DNA of 48,702 bases, taken from the NCBI GenBank assembly GCA_025463055.1, contig JAOAPV010000020.1, positions 1-48,702 of the forward strand. Direction: 5' to 3'. Each line of letters starts with the position of its first letter. Position 1 is the stretch's first letter. A program made the position numbers and the translations under genes. Under the pieces are notes generated by a model. That model was given only the letters and a program-made list of their open reading frames with translations. It did no database searches and had not been told where the DNA came from. This DNA comes from Candidatus Acidiferrum typicum (GTDB lineage: Bacteria; Acidobacteriota; Terriglobia; Acidiferrales; UBA7541). This document shows positions 9,064 to 19,060 of this stretch, in pieces.

Positions 9064-10087
9064 CGCTGAGCGGGGAATTGGCCGTTGCGTCCTGCCCGAA
9101 CACGCGGCTCGCCAACAGATCCGGAGCATCGATGGTCATGAGATCTTTTGCGGTGATCTTGAGATTGGCAGCGCTGCGCACGATGCGGTTTGCCTGCCGC
9201 AGGCGAGCGCGGTCCAATGCATTGCGGATGGAGCGGGCGTTGGAGAAGTGAGGCTGTTGCTTGCGGGCGGTGATGTAGTGCGCAAGAGCCTCCCGTCCAC
9301 TGTCGCTCAGCTTGTAGTTTTGTTTGGCAAGAATCAGTTCGCCGATTGCCAGCAACTCCCCATCCGCATAATCGGGGAAATCGATATGATGAGCGATGCG
9401 CGACCGAAAACCAGGATTGCTCCGAAAAAATTTCTCCATTGGGCCCGCATAGCCTGCGAGGATGACCACGAGGTCCTCGCGCTGGTTCTCCATGACCTGC
9501 AACAAGATCTCGATCGCCTCTTGGCCGTAGTCTCGCTCGTTCTCGGCACGGTAGAGATAGTAGGCCTCGTCAATGAACAGGACGCCGCCCATGGCCCGCT
9601 TCAAAATCTCCTTTGTCTTGGGCGCGGTGTGGCCGATGTATTGCCCGACGAGATCATCACGTGTGACGGAGATGAGATGGCCTTTGCGCACGAAGCCGAG
9701 GCGGTGGAGGATGTCCGCCATGCGCAACGCGACAGTCGTCTTGCCGGTGCCCGGATTGCCCGTGAAGGACATGTGCAGGGTGGGTGGCTCACTGGAGAGG
9801 CCAAGTTTGCGGCGCACGCGCTCCACAAGAAGAAGCGCAGCGATTTCTCGAATCCTGGTCTTGACGGGAGCGAGGCCGATGAGTTCGTCGTCGAGCTCCG
9901 TCAGCACTTCCTCTACGCCAGCTTCCGTCAGTTCCCTTGCTAGGTCGATGAACTCGGTTGGCAACCCTAAGGCAGGCTGGTTCGCAACAGCAGAGAGGGT
10001 AGCAGACGGTCCGCCGCCACCCGACCGTTCACAGGACAGCGGGTCGGTGATGCCCGGATGACCATAGGATCGTATCGTTTCCGCCAT
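9038..10087 (-). CDS. cbbX: CbbX, red-type RuBisCO activase
   Basis: An AAA+ ATPase that remodels inhibited red-type form I RuBisCO by pulling on the C-terminus of the large subunit. The 349-residue protein has Walker [10 protein letters not shown], Walker [12 protein letters not shown], a pore-loop-like YIGHTAPKT and the sensor/arginine-finger region ([17 protein letters not shown]). The ATG at 10087 is eight bases past the cbbS stop. A longer frame back to 10306 would overlap cbbS entirely and is rejected. About 35 residues precede the conserved domain and are glycine/serine-rich. CbbX genes accompany form IC/ID RuBisCO, which matches the upstream cbbL and cbbS. Confidence 0.96.
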   Translation of the reverse strand: MAETIRSYGHPGITDPLSCERSGGGGPSATLSAVANQPALGLPTEFIDLARELTEAGVEEVLTELDDELIGLAPVKTRIREIAALLLVERVRRKLGLSSEPPTLHMSFTGNPGTGKTTVALRMADILHRLGFVRKGHLISVTRDDLVGQYIGHTAPKTKEILKRAMGGVLFIDEAYYLYRAENERDYGQEAIEILLQVMENQREDLVVILAGYAGPMEKFFRSNPGFRSRIAHHIDFPDYADGELLAIGELILAKQNYKLSDSGREALAHYITARKQQPHFSNARSIRNALDRARLRQANRIVRSAANLKITAKDLMTIDAPDLLASRVFGQDATANSPLSDETESTFD

Positions 10088-10095
10088 AAAAACTC

Positions 10096-10515
10096 TCAGC
10101 CGTATCGTTTTCCTTCCGGCCGGTCGGTGACATAGGCCTGGGTTGTGTAGCGCACGTTTCGCCCTTCGGCCTCCTGGCGGACAAGCCGGAAACCTGGCTC
10201 TTCCGATGGGCGATTGACGAGGAAGGAGAGTTTCACGGACTCCCAGCCATGCGAAGAATCGAATCCTGAAAGACGAATATAACGGTCGCCGTAGGCCCTG
10301 CGGCACTCCGCGAGTTCCATCATCACCGCGGCCGCGTCCTTAATATCGAACATTGGCAGGCCCCACATCTCCCAATAGGTATTTCGGGGATGCGGGTCGT
10401 CGGTGAATTCGATGTTCACCGCCCATCCGTTATCGATGCAGTACTGCGCTTGGGCTCTGATCTGGGCGTCGGTCAGGTCAGGCAAGAACGAAAAACAGCC
10501 TTGTGTGAGTCGCAT
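10096..10515 (-). CDS. cbbS: RuBisCO small subunit (red type, form I)
   Basis: A 139-residue small subunit that caps the L8S8 holoenzyme. The start [16 protein letters not shown] is characteristic of the red-type (form IC/ID) small subunits, which also carry a C-terminal extension forming a beta-hairpin in the central channel. Here that is the segment after about residue 110 ([17 protein letters not shown]). The central [10 protein letters not shown] segment is the conserved core. The ATG at 10515 is preceded by a GGAGA element (minus strand) and lies 17 bases after the cbbL stop, so the subunits are co-translated from one message. Confidence 0.97.
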   Translation of the reverse strand: MRLTQGCFSFLPDLTDAQIRAQAQYCIDNGWAVNIEFTDDPHPRNTYWEMWGLPMFDIKDAAAVMMELAECRRAYGDRYIRLSGFDSSHGWESVKLSFLVNRPSEEPGFRLVRQEAEGRNVRYTTQAYVTDRPEGKRYG

Positions 10516-10532
10516 GATGAAATCTCTCCTTT

Positions 10533-12140
<1,608 letters not shown>

Positions 12141-12142
12141 GG

Positions 12143-12171
12143 TTGAGACTGACAATAAAACTGAATATAAT
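12143..12171 (+). promoter_or_regulatory. sigma-70 type promoter of cbbR
   Basis: TTGAGA (12143-12148, one mismatch to consensus) and TATAAT (12166-12171, perfect) are separated by 17 bases. Transcription would start near 12178, leaving a leader of about 27 bases before the cbbR ATG at 12205. Confidence 0.7.
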
Positions 12172-12204
12172 TTTTGATAGACTTAGAAAAATTGAAGGTT
12201 CTTC

Positions 12205-13131
12205 ATGATCAGTCTGACGTTCAAGCAATTGGAAGCGGTGCAAGAAGTGGCACGTACCGGAACGGTGGTCAAAGCTGCTGGAGTGCTCCACGTGACGCCG
12301 GCGGCGCTCACTTCTCGAATCAAGCTCCTCGAAGAAGACATGGGTCTCGCACTGTTTGACCGCACTGGAAACCGCTTACGTGCGACCGACGCCGGTCGTG
12401 AAGTAATTGCAACCGCCGTGCGCATTGATCGCGGCCTCGCGGATCTCGCCGACACGCTGGAGGCAATGAAGGGACTTCACGGCGGGCGGGTACGGTTTGG
12501 CGCTGTGTCGACAGCAAAATATTTTGCGGCTCAACTCATCGCAGGATTCCTGCGCCAGCATGCAGGGATCGACCTTAAGCTTGCCGTTGGAAATCGCGCC
12601 GAGATCATCGAATCCCTTCGCAACTACGACATCGACATGGCTTTGATGGGGCGCCCTCCGGGGGACTTTGGCGTGGAAAGCGAGGCGTTCGGGCCGAACC
12701 CCCATGTCATTATCGCTTCCGCCGACCACCCGTTGAGGCGCCGCAGGCGTGTGTCTAAGGCGGAATTGGCCAACCAGAAATTCCTGATCCGCGAGGAAGG
12801 TTCCGGCACCCGAAGCATATTCGAGTACCTGTTCAACGAAGCAGGAATACGGCATCCGAAAGACAGTATTGAAATGGGGTCAAACGAAACGATCAAACAG
12901 GCTGTGATGGCGGGGCTCGGTCTGTCCTTGATCTCGGCGCACACGATTGCGTCTGAAGTTGCCGCCGGACGGCTGGCCATCTTGAAGGTCGAGGGCTTGC
13001 CAATCGTGCGCCAATGGTTTGTAGTTCGGCGCTCCGACCGTGACCTTCCGCCCGCGGGCGGTGCTTTGTGGACGTTTATAGCGAGAAAAGGAAGTACATT
13101 TTTGCCGCAGGTGGTTCCGCCCACGAAATAG
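12205..13131 (+). CDS. cbbR: LysR-family regulator CbbR
   Basis: A 308-residue LysR-type regulator. The N-terminal winged helix-turn-helix (about residues 5-65, FKQLEAVQEVARTGTVVKAAGVLHVTPAALTSRIKLLEE, read here in part) leads into a linker helix and the two-lobed effector-binding domain (from about residue 90). CbbR proteins sense metabolites such as RuBP, NADPH or phosphoenolpyruvate and activate the Calvin operon. The divergent position immediately beside cbbL makes this assignment strong. The ATG at 12205 has a GAAGG element seven bases upstream. Confidence 0.92.
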   Translation: MISLTFKQLEAVQEVARTGTVVKAAGVLHVTPAALTSRIKLLEEDMGLALFDRTGNRLRATDAGREVIATAVRIDRGLADLADTLEAMKGLHGGRVRFGAVSTAKYFAAQLIAGFLRQHAGIDLKLAVGNRAEIIESLRNYDIDMALMGRPPGDFGVESEAFGPNPHVIIASADHPLRRRRRVSKAELANQKFLIREEGSGTRSIFEYLFNEAGIRHPKDSIEMGSNETIKQAVMAGLGLSLISAHTIASEVAAGRLAILKVEGLPIVRQWFVVRRSDRDLPPAGGALWTFIARKGSTFLPQVVPPTK

Positions 13132-13174
13132 CCCCGCCCCAAACCCCTAAACCTGAACTCTTGGGCATGGATCA

Positions 13175-13195
13175 GAGCCGGGAGACTTCCGGCTC
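13175..13195 (+). terminator. hairpin downstream of cbbR, possible terminator
   Basis: GAGCCGG (13175-13181) and CCGGCTC (13189-13195) are perfect 7-base arms around a 7-base loop, 44 bases after the cbbR stop. There is no real T-run behind it (AGTCTTACG), so it would be a weak or Rho-assisted terminator. Confidence 0.45.
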
Positions 13196-13472
13196 AGTCT
13201 TACGGGAATAGTTTTGATACCTCTGCCAACGTGTTGACAGACTGTCGGCTCGGTGACGGTAGGTCGTTCCGGGGCTCGACCGCGTAAACGCCGTTCCAAC
13301 TGCAAGCGACTGCACACACGGGACATAAGTCGTTAATGAGAGTATGGATCGATTGGAGTACCAGGTGCACCTGCACGAACGTAGGCGGCGAGCGCAATCG
13401 ACATTCTATCGTGTCGCCTCAGAGTCCTAGTCTTTCAAGGTTGCGATTATCAGCGCATAAGCTATCGGGGGA

Positions 13473-13493
13473 GCTTCTTGGCGGGTAAGAAGC
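13473..13493 (+). promoter_or_regulatory. hairpin just upstream of the oxidase operon start codon
   Basis: GCTTCTT (13473-13479) and AAGAAGC (13487-13493) form a perfect 7-base stem with a 7-base loop, ending ten bases before the ctaC ATG at 13504. No good Shine-Dalgarno sequence is visible in the ten bases between. The hairpin may influence translation initiation or be a protein-binding palindrome. Confidence 0.4.
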
Positions 13494-13503
13494 ATAGTGG
13501 GCA

Positions 13504-14574
13504 ATGGCGGAGAAGCACAAAACGGAGTGGCGAGTGGTCGTTGGCCGGGCCACGGGAATAGTCGTTCTCCTAGGTGGGATACTTCTGGCCGCTGGCTTGT
13601 GCAACGCGTCGGCGCCGCCAGATAACTCTGTTCCCAGCATCTTCGATCCGCGTTCAACCCCTGCGGAGTCGATCTCTCATCTGTCGCGCTTCGTCCTCGC
13701 AATCACTGGATTGATTTTCCTGGTGGTCTTCAGCTTATTGCTTTACGCGATTGTGAAATTCCGTAACAGCGATGCGAATAGCAACCGGGAGCCGGCGCAA
13801 GTGTATGGGAGCACGCAGATTGAGCTCGCTTGGACAATCATTCCGATTCTTATAGTGGTCGTCCTATTTCTGGCCACCGCTCGCGTGATTCACGCGATCC
13901 AGGACGCTCCGAAACCGGCGACGGCAGTGGAGGTCACCGCGATCGGGCACCAGTTCTGGTGGGAGTTTCGCTATCCGGCGCTCGGCATCGTCACAGCCAA
14001 CGAACTGCACGTTCCCGTTAGCGACTCTGCTCATCCAACGCCTACGTTTCTAAAGCTACTTTCCGCCGACACCGACCACAGCTTTTGGGTTCCTCAACTT
14101 GCGGGAAAGACGGACTTAATTCCCAATCGCGTCAACGGGATGTGGATAGACCCGAAACAGACAGGCATCTTTCTCGGCCAGTGCGCTCAGTATTGCGGCA
14201 CGCAGCACGCGAAGATGCTTTTGCGCGTTTCGGTGGACAGCCCTGAAGCCTTCGATGCGTGGATCCACGTACAAAAGCAGTCTGTCAATCGGGACGATAG
14301 AGAAGTCACTGGCAGGCAGGTTTTCGAAACAACGGCGTGCGTGAACTGTCACGCAGTGGGTGGCACGAATGCAACCGGCCGCTTCGGTCCTGATCTAACG
14401 CACCTCATGGGCCGCAGCACAATCGCAGCCGGCGCGGCCGAAAATACCAGCGAAAACCTTCGCTTGTGGGTGCAGAACCCTGGCGCAATCAAGCCCGGCT
14501 CGCTCATGCCAGCCATGAAGTTGAGCGATGCCGACCTGGACGCGCTCGTGCGCTATTTGGAGACCCTCCACTAA
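13504..14574 (+). CDS. ctaC: cytochrome c oxidase subunit II with fused cytochrome c (caa3 type)
   Basis: Takes electrons from the bc complex and passes them through CuA to subunit I. The 356-residue protein has an N-terminal hydrophobic segment (about 14-34) and two transmembrane helices (about 60-84 and 107-126). The cupredoxin domain follows, with the CuA motif GQCAQYCGTQHAKM (C227, C231). Its C-terminal extension is a class I cytochrome c with heme site C279-V-N-C282-H283 and a likely distal methionine in SLMPAMKL. The fusion defines a caa3 oxidase, which carries its own electron-donor heme. It is the first gene of the respiratory operon; ctaD follows 22 bases later. Confidence 0.96.
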   Translation: MAEKHKTEWRVVVGRATGIVVLLGGILLAAGLCNASAPPDNSVPSIFDPRSTPAESISHLSRFVLAITGLIFLVVFSLLLYAIVKFRNSDANSNREPAQVYGSTQIELAWTIIPILIVVVLFLATARVIHAIQDAPKPATAVEVTAIGHQFWWEFRYPALGIVTANELHVPVSDSAHPTPTFLKLLSADTDHSFWVPQLAGKTDLIPNRVNGMWIDPKQTGIFLGQCAQYCGTQHAKMLLRVSVDSPEAFDAWIHVQKQSVNRDDREVTGRQVFETTACVNCHAVGGTNATGRFGPDLTHLMGRSTIAAGAAENTSENLRLWVQNPGAIKPGSLMPAMKLSDADLDALVRYLETLH

Positions 14575-14596
14575 CTGAGAGCTTGGGAGACGAGAC

Positions 14597-16273
14597 ATGT
14601 CATCGGATGCGATGGCCATCCACGCAGCGGAAGTAGGCGCCGGGCGGCCCTGGGTTCAAACGCTGCACGAGTGGGTGACGACTGTCGATCACAAGCGTCT
14701 GGGGATCCTCTACGTTCTATTGGCGTTGATATTCCTCATCATCGGCGGAATCGAAGCCATCGTTATCCGGATCCAGTTGATGCGTCCGCACAACGACTTT
14801 GTTTCTCCGCAAGTTTTCAATCGCATGTTCACCATGCACGGCACGACCATGATTTTCTTCGTGATCATGCCTGTTATGTTCGGGTTCGCGAACTACTTGG
14901 TGCCGTTGATGATTGGCGCCCGCGACATGGCGTTCCCACGGCTAAATGCCTTTGGATTTTGGCTTACGGCCTTCGGTGGACTTCTTCTTTACTTCAGCTT
15001 CGTTGGGGGAAACGGCCTGTACGGTGCGGGAAACGCTCCAGACGTGGGATGGTTTGCCTACGCTCCCTTGACCTCGCGGGCGTTTTCGGTGGGACACAGC
15101 ACAGATTTTTGGACGATTGCCGTGCTGGTGTCGGGATTTGGCAGCATCGCGACGGCGATCAATATCATCACGACGGTCCTGTGCCTGCGCTGCCCCGGGA
15201 TGACTCTCAGCCGCATGCCGCTGCTCGCGTGGATGAATTTGGTGATGGCAGCGCTGGTGATTTTGGCCGTGTCGCCCCTTACGGCGGCTCAGATCATGCT
15301 TTCCATTGATCGTTATCTCGGCGGCCACTTCTTTGACACCCAGGCCGGAGGCTCCGCGGCCCTTTGGATGCACTTCTTCTGGATTTTCGGGCACCCGGAA
15401 GTCTACGTTCTGGTTATCCCCGCCTTTGCGTTTGCCTCCGAAATCATTCCGGTATTTTCGCGTAAACCGATTTTCGGATATCCGGCGATGGTGGCCGCGA
15501 CAGTCTGCATTGGGTTCATCAGCATGGCCGTCTGGGCCCATCATATGTTCACGATCGGAATGAACTCGATGGCCAACACGTTTTTCGTGTTGACGACGAT
15601 GATTATCGCCGTTCCGACTGGCATCAAGATCTTCAACTGGCTTGGCACGATGTGGGGCGGGAGGATTCAGTTCAAGACAGCGATGCTCTTCTGCGTGGGA
15701 TTCCTGTTTCAGTTTTTGATCGCCGGCCTTACCGGCGTCATGCTAGGCACCGCACCTTTCAACTGGCAGCTTGGCAACTCATACTTCGTTATTGCGCACT
15801 TCCACTACGTGATCGTGGGCGGAATCATGTTTTGTCTTTTTGGGGCGTTCTACTATTGGTTTCCCAAAGTCACCGGAAGGATGCTCAACGAAACTCTGGG
15901 CAAACTGCATTTCTGGTTGTTCTTCATTGGATTTCACCTGACATTTGACACGATGCACATTCCCGGCGTACTCGGCATGCCGCGGCGCATTTACACCTAC
16001 GAGCCCGGCCGCGGCTGGGACACCTGGAACCTGATTATCGGCATCGGCGCTTTCATCCAGGGCCTCGCCATATTGATATTTGTGGCGAACCTCGTTTTTT
16101 CTTATTTCAGAGGATCTAAAGCGGGAAACGATCCATGGGATGCCTGGACGCTCGAGTGGTCGGTGAGTTCACCTCCGCCCTCCTACAACTTTGCTTCCAT
16201 TCCGACGGTAAGCAGCCGTCGGCCGTTGTGGGATCGCAAGCATCCCGAAGATCCGGATAACCGGTATGAATAA
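14597..16273 (+). CDS. ctaD: cytochrome c oxidase subunit I (heme-copper oxidase, A1-like)
   Basis: The catalytic 558-residue subunit, about twelve transmembrane helices, carrying heme a and the heme a3-CuB centre where oxygen is reduced. Visible ligands are MHGTTM (heme a His), GHPEVY (CuB His, channel Glu and cross-linked Tyr), AHHMF (two CuB His) and AHFHYV (heme a3 and heme a His). The glutamate in GHPEVY marks the A1-like D-channel type, and the lysine in PTGIK belongs to the K-channel. A GGAGACGAGAC ribosome-binding region precedes the ATG. It assembles with subunits II and III encoded on either side. Confidence 0.97.
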   Translation: MSSDAMAIHAAEVGAGRPWVQTLHEWVTTVDHKRLGILYVLLALIFLIIGGIEAIVIRIQLMRPHNDFVSPQVFNRMFTMHGTTMIFFVIMPVMFGFANYLVPLMIGARDMAFPRLNAFGFWLTAFGGLLLYFSFVGGNGLYGAGNAPDVGWFAYAPLTSRAFSVGHSTDFWTIAVLVSGFGSIATAINIITTVLCLRCPGMTLSRMPLLAWMNLVMAALVILAVSPLTAAQIMLSIDRYLGGHFFDTQAGGSAALWMHFFWIFGHPEVYVLVIPAFAFASEIIPVFSRKPIFGYPAMVAATVCIGFISMAVWAHHMFTIGMNSMANTFFVLTTMIIAVPTGIKIFNWLGTMWGGRIQFKTAMLFCVGFLFQFLIAGLTGVMLGTAPFNWQLGNSYFVIAHFHYVIVGGIMFCLFGAFYYWFPKVTGRMLNETLGKLHFWLFFIGFHLTFDTMHIPGVLGMPRRIYTYEPGRGWDTWNLIIGIGAFIQGLAILIFVANLVFSYFRGSKAGNDPWDAWTLEWSVSSPPPSYNFASIPTVSSRRPLWDRKHPEDPDNRYE

Positions 16274-16285
16274 AGGAAGCGATCA

Positions 16286-16882
16286 ATGAGCGCAGTTACG
16301 ACTCTGATTATTCAGACGCAGAGCGCCTCGCGTCTTCCGTGTCGGGGCAAAGTCGGCATGGCCACCCTGATCATTGCCGAGTCGGCGATCTTTGCGATTT
16401 TCGTCGTGGCCTACCTCTTCTATGCAGGGAAGAGCCTTACCGGCCCGACTCCGCGTGAGGTGCTCAACCCGCCGATCTTCTTCAGCATTTGTCTCTTGTC
16501 CAGCAGTCTCACGATCCACTTCGCCACAAAATTCCTGGAACGCGGCCGGCGAGGCGCATTCCTTGGTTTGTTGTCTCTCACTATTCTTCTGGGCGGTCTC
16601 TTTCTCTACGGCACCGCACGGGAGTGGTACCGCCTCATCTACGAGCACGGGCTGACGATCTCCACGAACCTTTTTGGGACTACCTACTACTCGCTTGTCG
16701 GTCTGCACGCGTTTCACGTCACCGCTGGCCTGCTGATGCTTAGTATCGTGCTTCTCTTCGGCTTGGCCGGCCGTGTTGCTCCAGAGCAGGCCGGTCGCGT
16801 GGACGTGCTCTCTTTGTACTGGCATTTTGTGGACGCGGTATGGGTGGTTGTTTTCACCGTGGTTTATGTGGTCGCTCGCTGA
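16286..16882 (+). CDS. ctaE: cytochrome c oxidase subunit III
   Basis: A 198-residue integral membrane subunit with about five transmembrane helices, as in the shorter bacterial form that lacks the first two helices of the mitochondrial protein. The conserved ending (GLHAFHVTAGL and YWHFVDAVWVVVFTVVY) is clear. It stabilises subunit I and its proton-uptake path. The ATG is 13 bases after the ctaD stop, with an AAAGGAAG ribosome-binding site overlapping the gap. Confidence 0.95.
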   Translation: MSAVTTLIIQTQSASRLPCRGKVGMATLIIAESAIFAIFVVAYLFYAGKSLTGPTPREVLNPPIFFSICLLSSSLTIHFATKFLERGRRGAFLGLLSLTILLGGLFLYGTAREWYRLIYEHGLTISTNLFGTTYYSLVGLHAFHVTAGLLMLSIVLLFGLAGRVAPEQAGRVDVLSLYWHFVDAVWVVVFTVVYVVAR

Positions 16883-16903
16883 GAATGAAACTGAGGAGAA
16901 CTA

Positions 16904-17776
16904 ATGGCAGCTCCATTATCCGCTGAACAAAGCAAGCAAAGCACTCAGGCGCTCCACGAGATCGAATTGCCCGCTTCGTCGGCGTGGCCCCTGGTGCTTG
17001 CTTTTGGATTTGCGTTGCTATTCGCGGGACTCCTGACAAGCGCGTCCGTAAGCGTCCTAGGTGCTGTGCTGGCCCTGGCCGGTTGCGTGGGCTGGTTCCG
17101 CGAAGTCTTGCCTCACGAGCACGAGGAAGTTGTGCCGGTCGTCCCCGACGATGTGCCGGTTACCACGGAGCGTCACGTTGTCGAACGGATTCCGGTGGCG
17201 GAGGAACTCGTGCGCGCCTGGCTTCCCATCAAGACCTATCCCGTATCGGCAGGAATAAAAGGAGGCTTGGCGGGAAGTGTCGCGATGGCCGTCTTGGCCT
17301 GTGCCTATGGGCTGCTAAAAACAGGAAGCATCTGGTATCCCATCAAACTCCTGGCAGCAACTGTTTACGCACGCTCGTTCCACGTCTCGCCAGCAGAACT
17401 AAATTCGTTTCATGCCGTCAGTTTCGTCCTGGCCGTGATCCTTCATGGTATCGGATCGATCCTCGTGGGCCTCCTGTACGGAGCCATGCTGCCGATGGTT
17501 CCGCGGCATCCCATTTTGCTTGGCGGATTAATCGCACCGGTGCTGTGGTCGGGGTTGTTGTACTCGATTCTCGGCATTCTCAATCCCTTGCTCGCGAAGC
17601 ATATCGACTGGTTTTGGTTTACGGCTTCGCAGGTCGCCTTTGGCATTGTTGCCGGCATGGTCGTCATGCGGCAGTCGCAGGTGCCAACACATGAAAACCT
17701 GCCTTTCGCATTACGCGCAGGAATCGAAGCTCCAGGAATGGTTCCACCACGAGGTAGCGGGGACAAACCTTCGTGA
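16904..17776 (+). CDS. membrane protein with subunit-IV-like N-terminus, unknown function
   Basis: A 290-residue membrane protein inside the oxidase operon. The first part has two hydrophobic segments (about 25-45 and 48-63) ending in GCVGWFREVLPHEHEEV, which resembles the small subunit IV of bacterial aa3/caa3 oxidases. A charged linker (about 65-110) follows, then four further hydrophobic stretches (about 120-145, 165-195, 200-225, 232-250). I do not recognise the C-terminal half. The ATG at 16904 has a GAGGAG ribosome-binding site. The stop overlaps the GTG of the next gene by four bases, so the two are co-translated. It is likely a structural or assembly subunit of the oxidase or the oxidase-bc complex; this is inferred from position and the N-terminal resemblance. 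Confidence 0.75.
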   Translation: MAAPLSAEQSKQSTQALHEIELPASSAWPLVLAFGFALLFAGLLTSASVSVLGAVLALAGCVGWFREVLPHEHEEVVPVVPDDVPVTTERHVVERIPVAEELVRAWLPIKTYPVSAGIKGGLAGSVAMAVLACAYGLLKTGSIWYPIKLLAATVYARSFHVSPAELNSFHAVSFVLAVILHGIGSILVGLLYGAMLPMVPRHPILLGGLIAPVLWSGLLYSILGILNPLLAKHIDWFWFTASQVAFGIVAGMVVMRQSQVPTHENLPFALRAGIEAPGMVPPRGSGDKPS

Positions 17777-18501
17777 AGTCACTGCGATATCTATATGCAT
17801 CTGGAGCTCTCAGCGTGATGCTGCTCTCCGGCTGCGCTTCGCCGCACGGCCAGCCTCAGAAAGGTTCCGAGATTCTAGCGCCGAATGAGGTTTTGGAATT
17901 TGGCACTCTATACGCGGAAAACTGCGCAGGTTGCCATGGAGCGGAAGGGCGTGGAAGTGCGGCCATCGCGCTGTCCGATCCGGTGTATCTGGCAATCGCG
18001 GACGATACCGTAATGCGCAAGGTTATCGCCAACGGCGTGCGTGGAACCTCGATGCCAGCCTTCGCGCAAAGCGCCGGAGGAATGCTGACCGACAAGCAGA
18101 TTGATGTGATCACAAGTGGAATGCGATCGCGCTGGAGCCGGCAAGGAACTCTCGCGGCAGCCAATCCGCCGTCTTATGCGGCGACATCCGCAGGCAACAC
18201 TGGACGAGGTGAGCTCGCGTACAAGACATACTGCGAAGCGTGCCACGGCTCGGGCGGCCGCGGAAGCGCGAAGGGCAGCGCGATTACAGATGGTTCGTTT
18301 CTTGCGCTCGTCAGCGATCAAGGGCTACGCACGGTTGTGATCACAGGCCGTCCGGAACTGGGAGCGCCAGACTGGCGCGGTGACGTATCTGGCAAGCCGA
18401 TGTCCGACCAGGAAGTCACCGACGTAGTTGCCTGGCTTGCCTCGCGGCGGGTCCAGAATTCCGGGCAACCTTATGCAGCTTCGAATTACGCGCAGCACTA
18501 G
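17773..18501 (+). CDS. diheme cytochrome c lipoprotein
   Basis: A 242-residue electron carrier with two class I cytochrome c domains. The signal peptide ends in a lipobox (LLSGC, Cys near residue 22), so the protein should be anchored to the outer face of the cytoplasmic membrane. Heme sites are C51-A-G-C54-H55 and C154-E-A-C157-H158, with likely methionine ligands in TSMPAF and KPMSDQ. The GTG start overlaps the previous stop (GTGA). It lies directly before the Rieske and cytochrome b genes, so it is probably the cytochrome c subunit of the bc complex, handing electrons to the caa3 oxidase. Confidence 0.92.
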   Translation: MKSLRYLYASGALSVMLLSGCASPHGQPQKGSEILAPNEVLEFGTLYAENCAGCHGAEGRGSAAIALSDPVYLAIADDTVMRKVIANGVRGTSMPAFAQSAGGMLTDKQIDVITSGMRSRWSRQGTLAAANPPSYAATSAGNTGRGELAYKTYCEACHGSGGRGSAKGSAITDGSFLALVSDQGLRTVVITGRPELGAPDWRGDVSGKPMSDQEVTDVVAWLASRRVQNSGQPYAASNYAQH

Positions 18502-18511
18502 GAGTTTGACG

Positions 18512-19060
18512 ATGTCGAATGAAAATACGCTCTCCCGCCGCGGGCTATTCATGAAGATGGGAATTCTGTTCAACGGCGTGGTGGCGACCGCGCTCGCCGT
18601 GCCGGTTGTGCGATTTCTTCTGTCCTCGATTACGCGCGGGCGGGCGAACGCCTACCTTTCCTGGGTGTCTGTTGGATCTGTCAACGAATTTCCGGAAGGC
18701 GAGACGCGGCTGGCAACGTTTCGAAATCCCTACGAGACTCCAACGGACGGCAAAACAGTGGACACGGCGTGCTGGGTGCGGCGCGTCGCTGGCGATCAAT
18801 TCCAGGTTTTTGCGGTCAATTGCGCGCACCTGGGCTGCCCGGTTCGTTGGTTTCCTCAATCCGGTTTGTTCATGTGCCCGTGCCACGGCGGGGCGTATTA
18901 CCGCGACGGCTCGCGTGCCTCAGGTCCACCGGAGCGTGGGCTTTTCGAATATCCGTACAAAGTCGAAAACGGTCTCGTCACTATCCAGGCGGGTGAACTG
19001 CCTACGCCAGGGTCGCCGACCGCAACTCTTTTTGGAAAGAAGCCGCCGTGCGCCGCCTGA
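18512..19060 (+). CDS. Rieske iron-sulfur protein of the bc complex
   Basis: Carries the high-potential 2Fe-2S cluster that takes the first electron from quinol. The 182-residue protein has a Tat-type N-terminus (SRRGLFMKMG), one membrane anchor (about 17-38) and the two cluster motifs CAHLGC and CPCHGG. The ATG at 18512 is preceded by AGGAG overlapping the stop of the cytochrome c gene; the longer frame from 18428 is therefore rejected. Its 3' end overlaps the start of the cytochrome b gene by 13 bases. Confidence 0.95.
   Translation: MSNENTLSRRGLFMKMGILFNGVVATALAVPVVRFLLSSITRGRANAYLSWVSVGSVNEFPEGETRLATFRNPYETPTDGKTVDTACWVRRVAGDQFQVFAVNCAHLGCPVRWFPQSGLFMCPCHGGAYYRDGSRASGPPERGLFEYPYKVENGLVTIQAGELPTPGSPTATLFGKKPPCAA

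Larger units (their letters stand above)
13132..13503. other. 372-base intergenic region between cbbR and the respiratory operon
   Basis: Contains a hairpin soon after cbbR and another just before the oxidase operon (separate entries). A TTGACA at 13234-13239 lies inside a short GACAG-A-CTGTC palindrome, but I cannot pair it with a good -10 box. No gene is supported here. Confidence 0.4.

Noticed and set aside
9014-9943. 309-residue plus-strand open frame opposite cbbX
   Set aside because: It is antisense to a clear AAA+ gene with all motifs, has no recognisable domain of its own and follows from the codon bias of cbbX.
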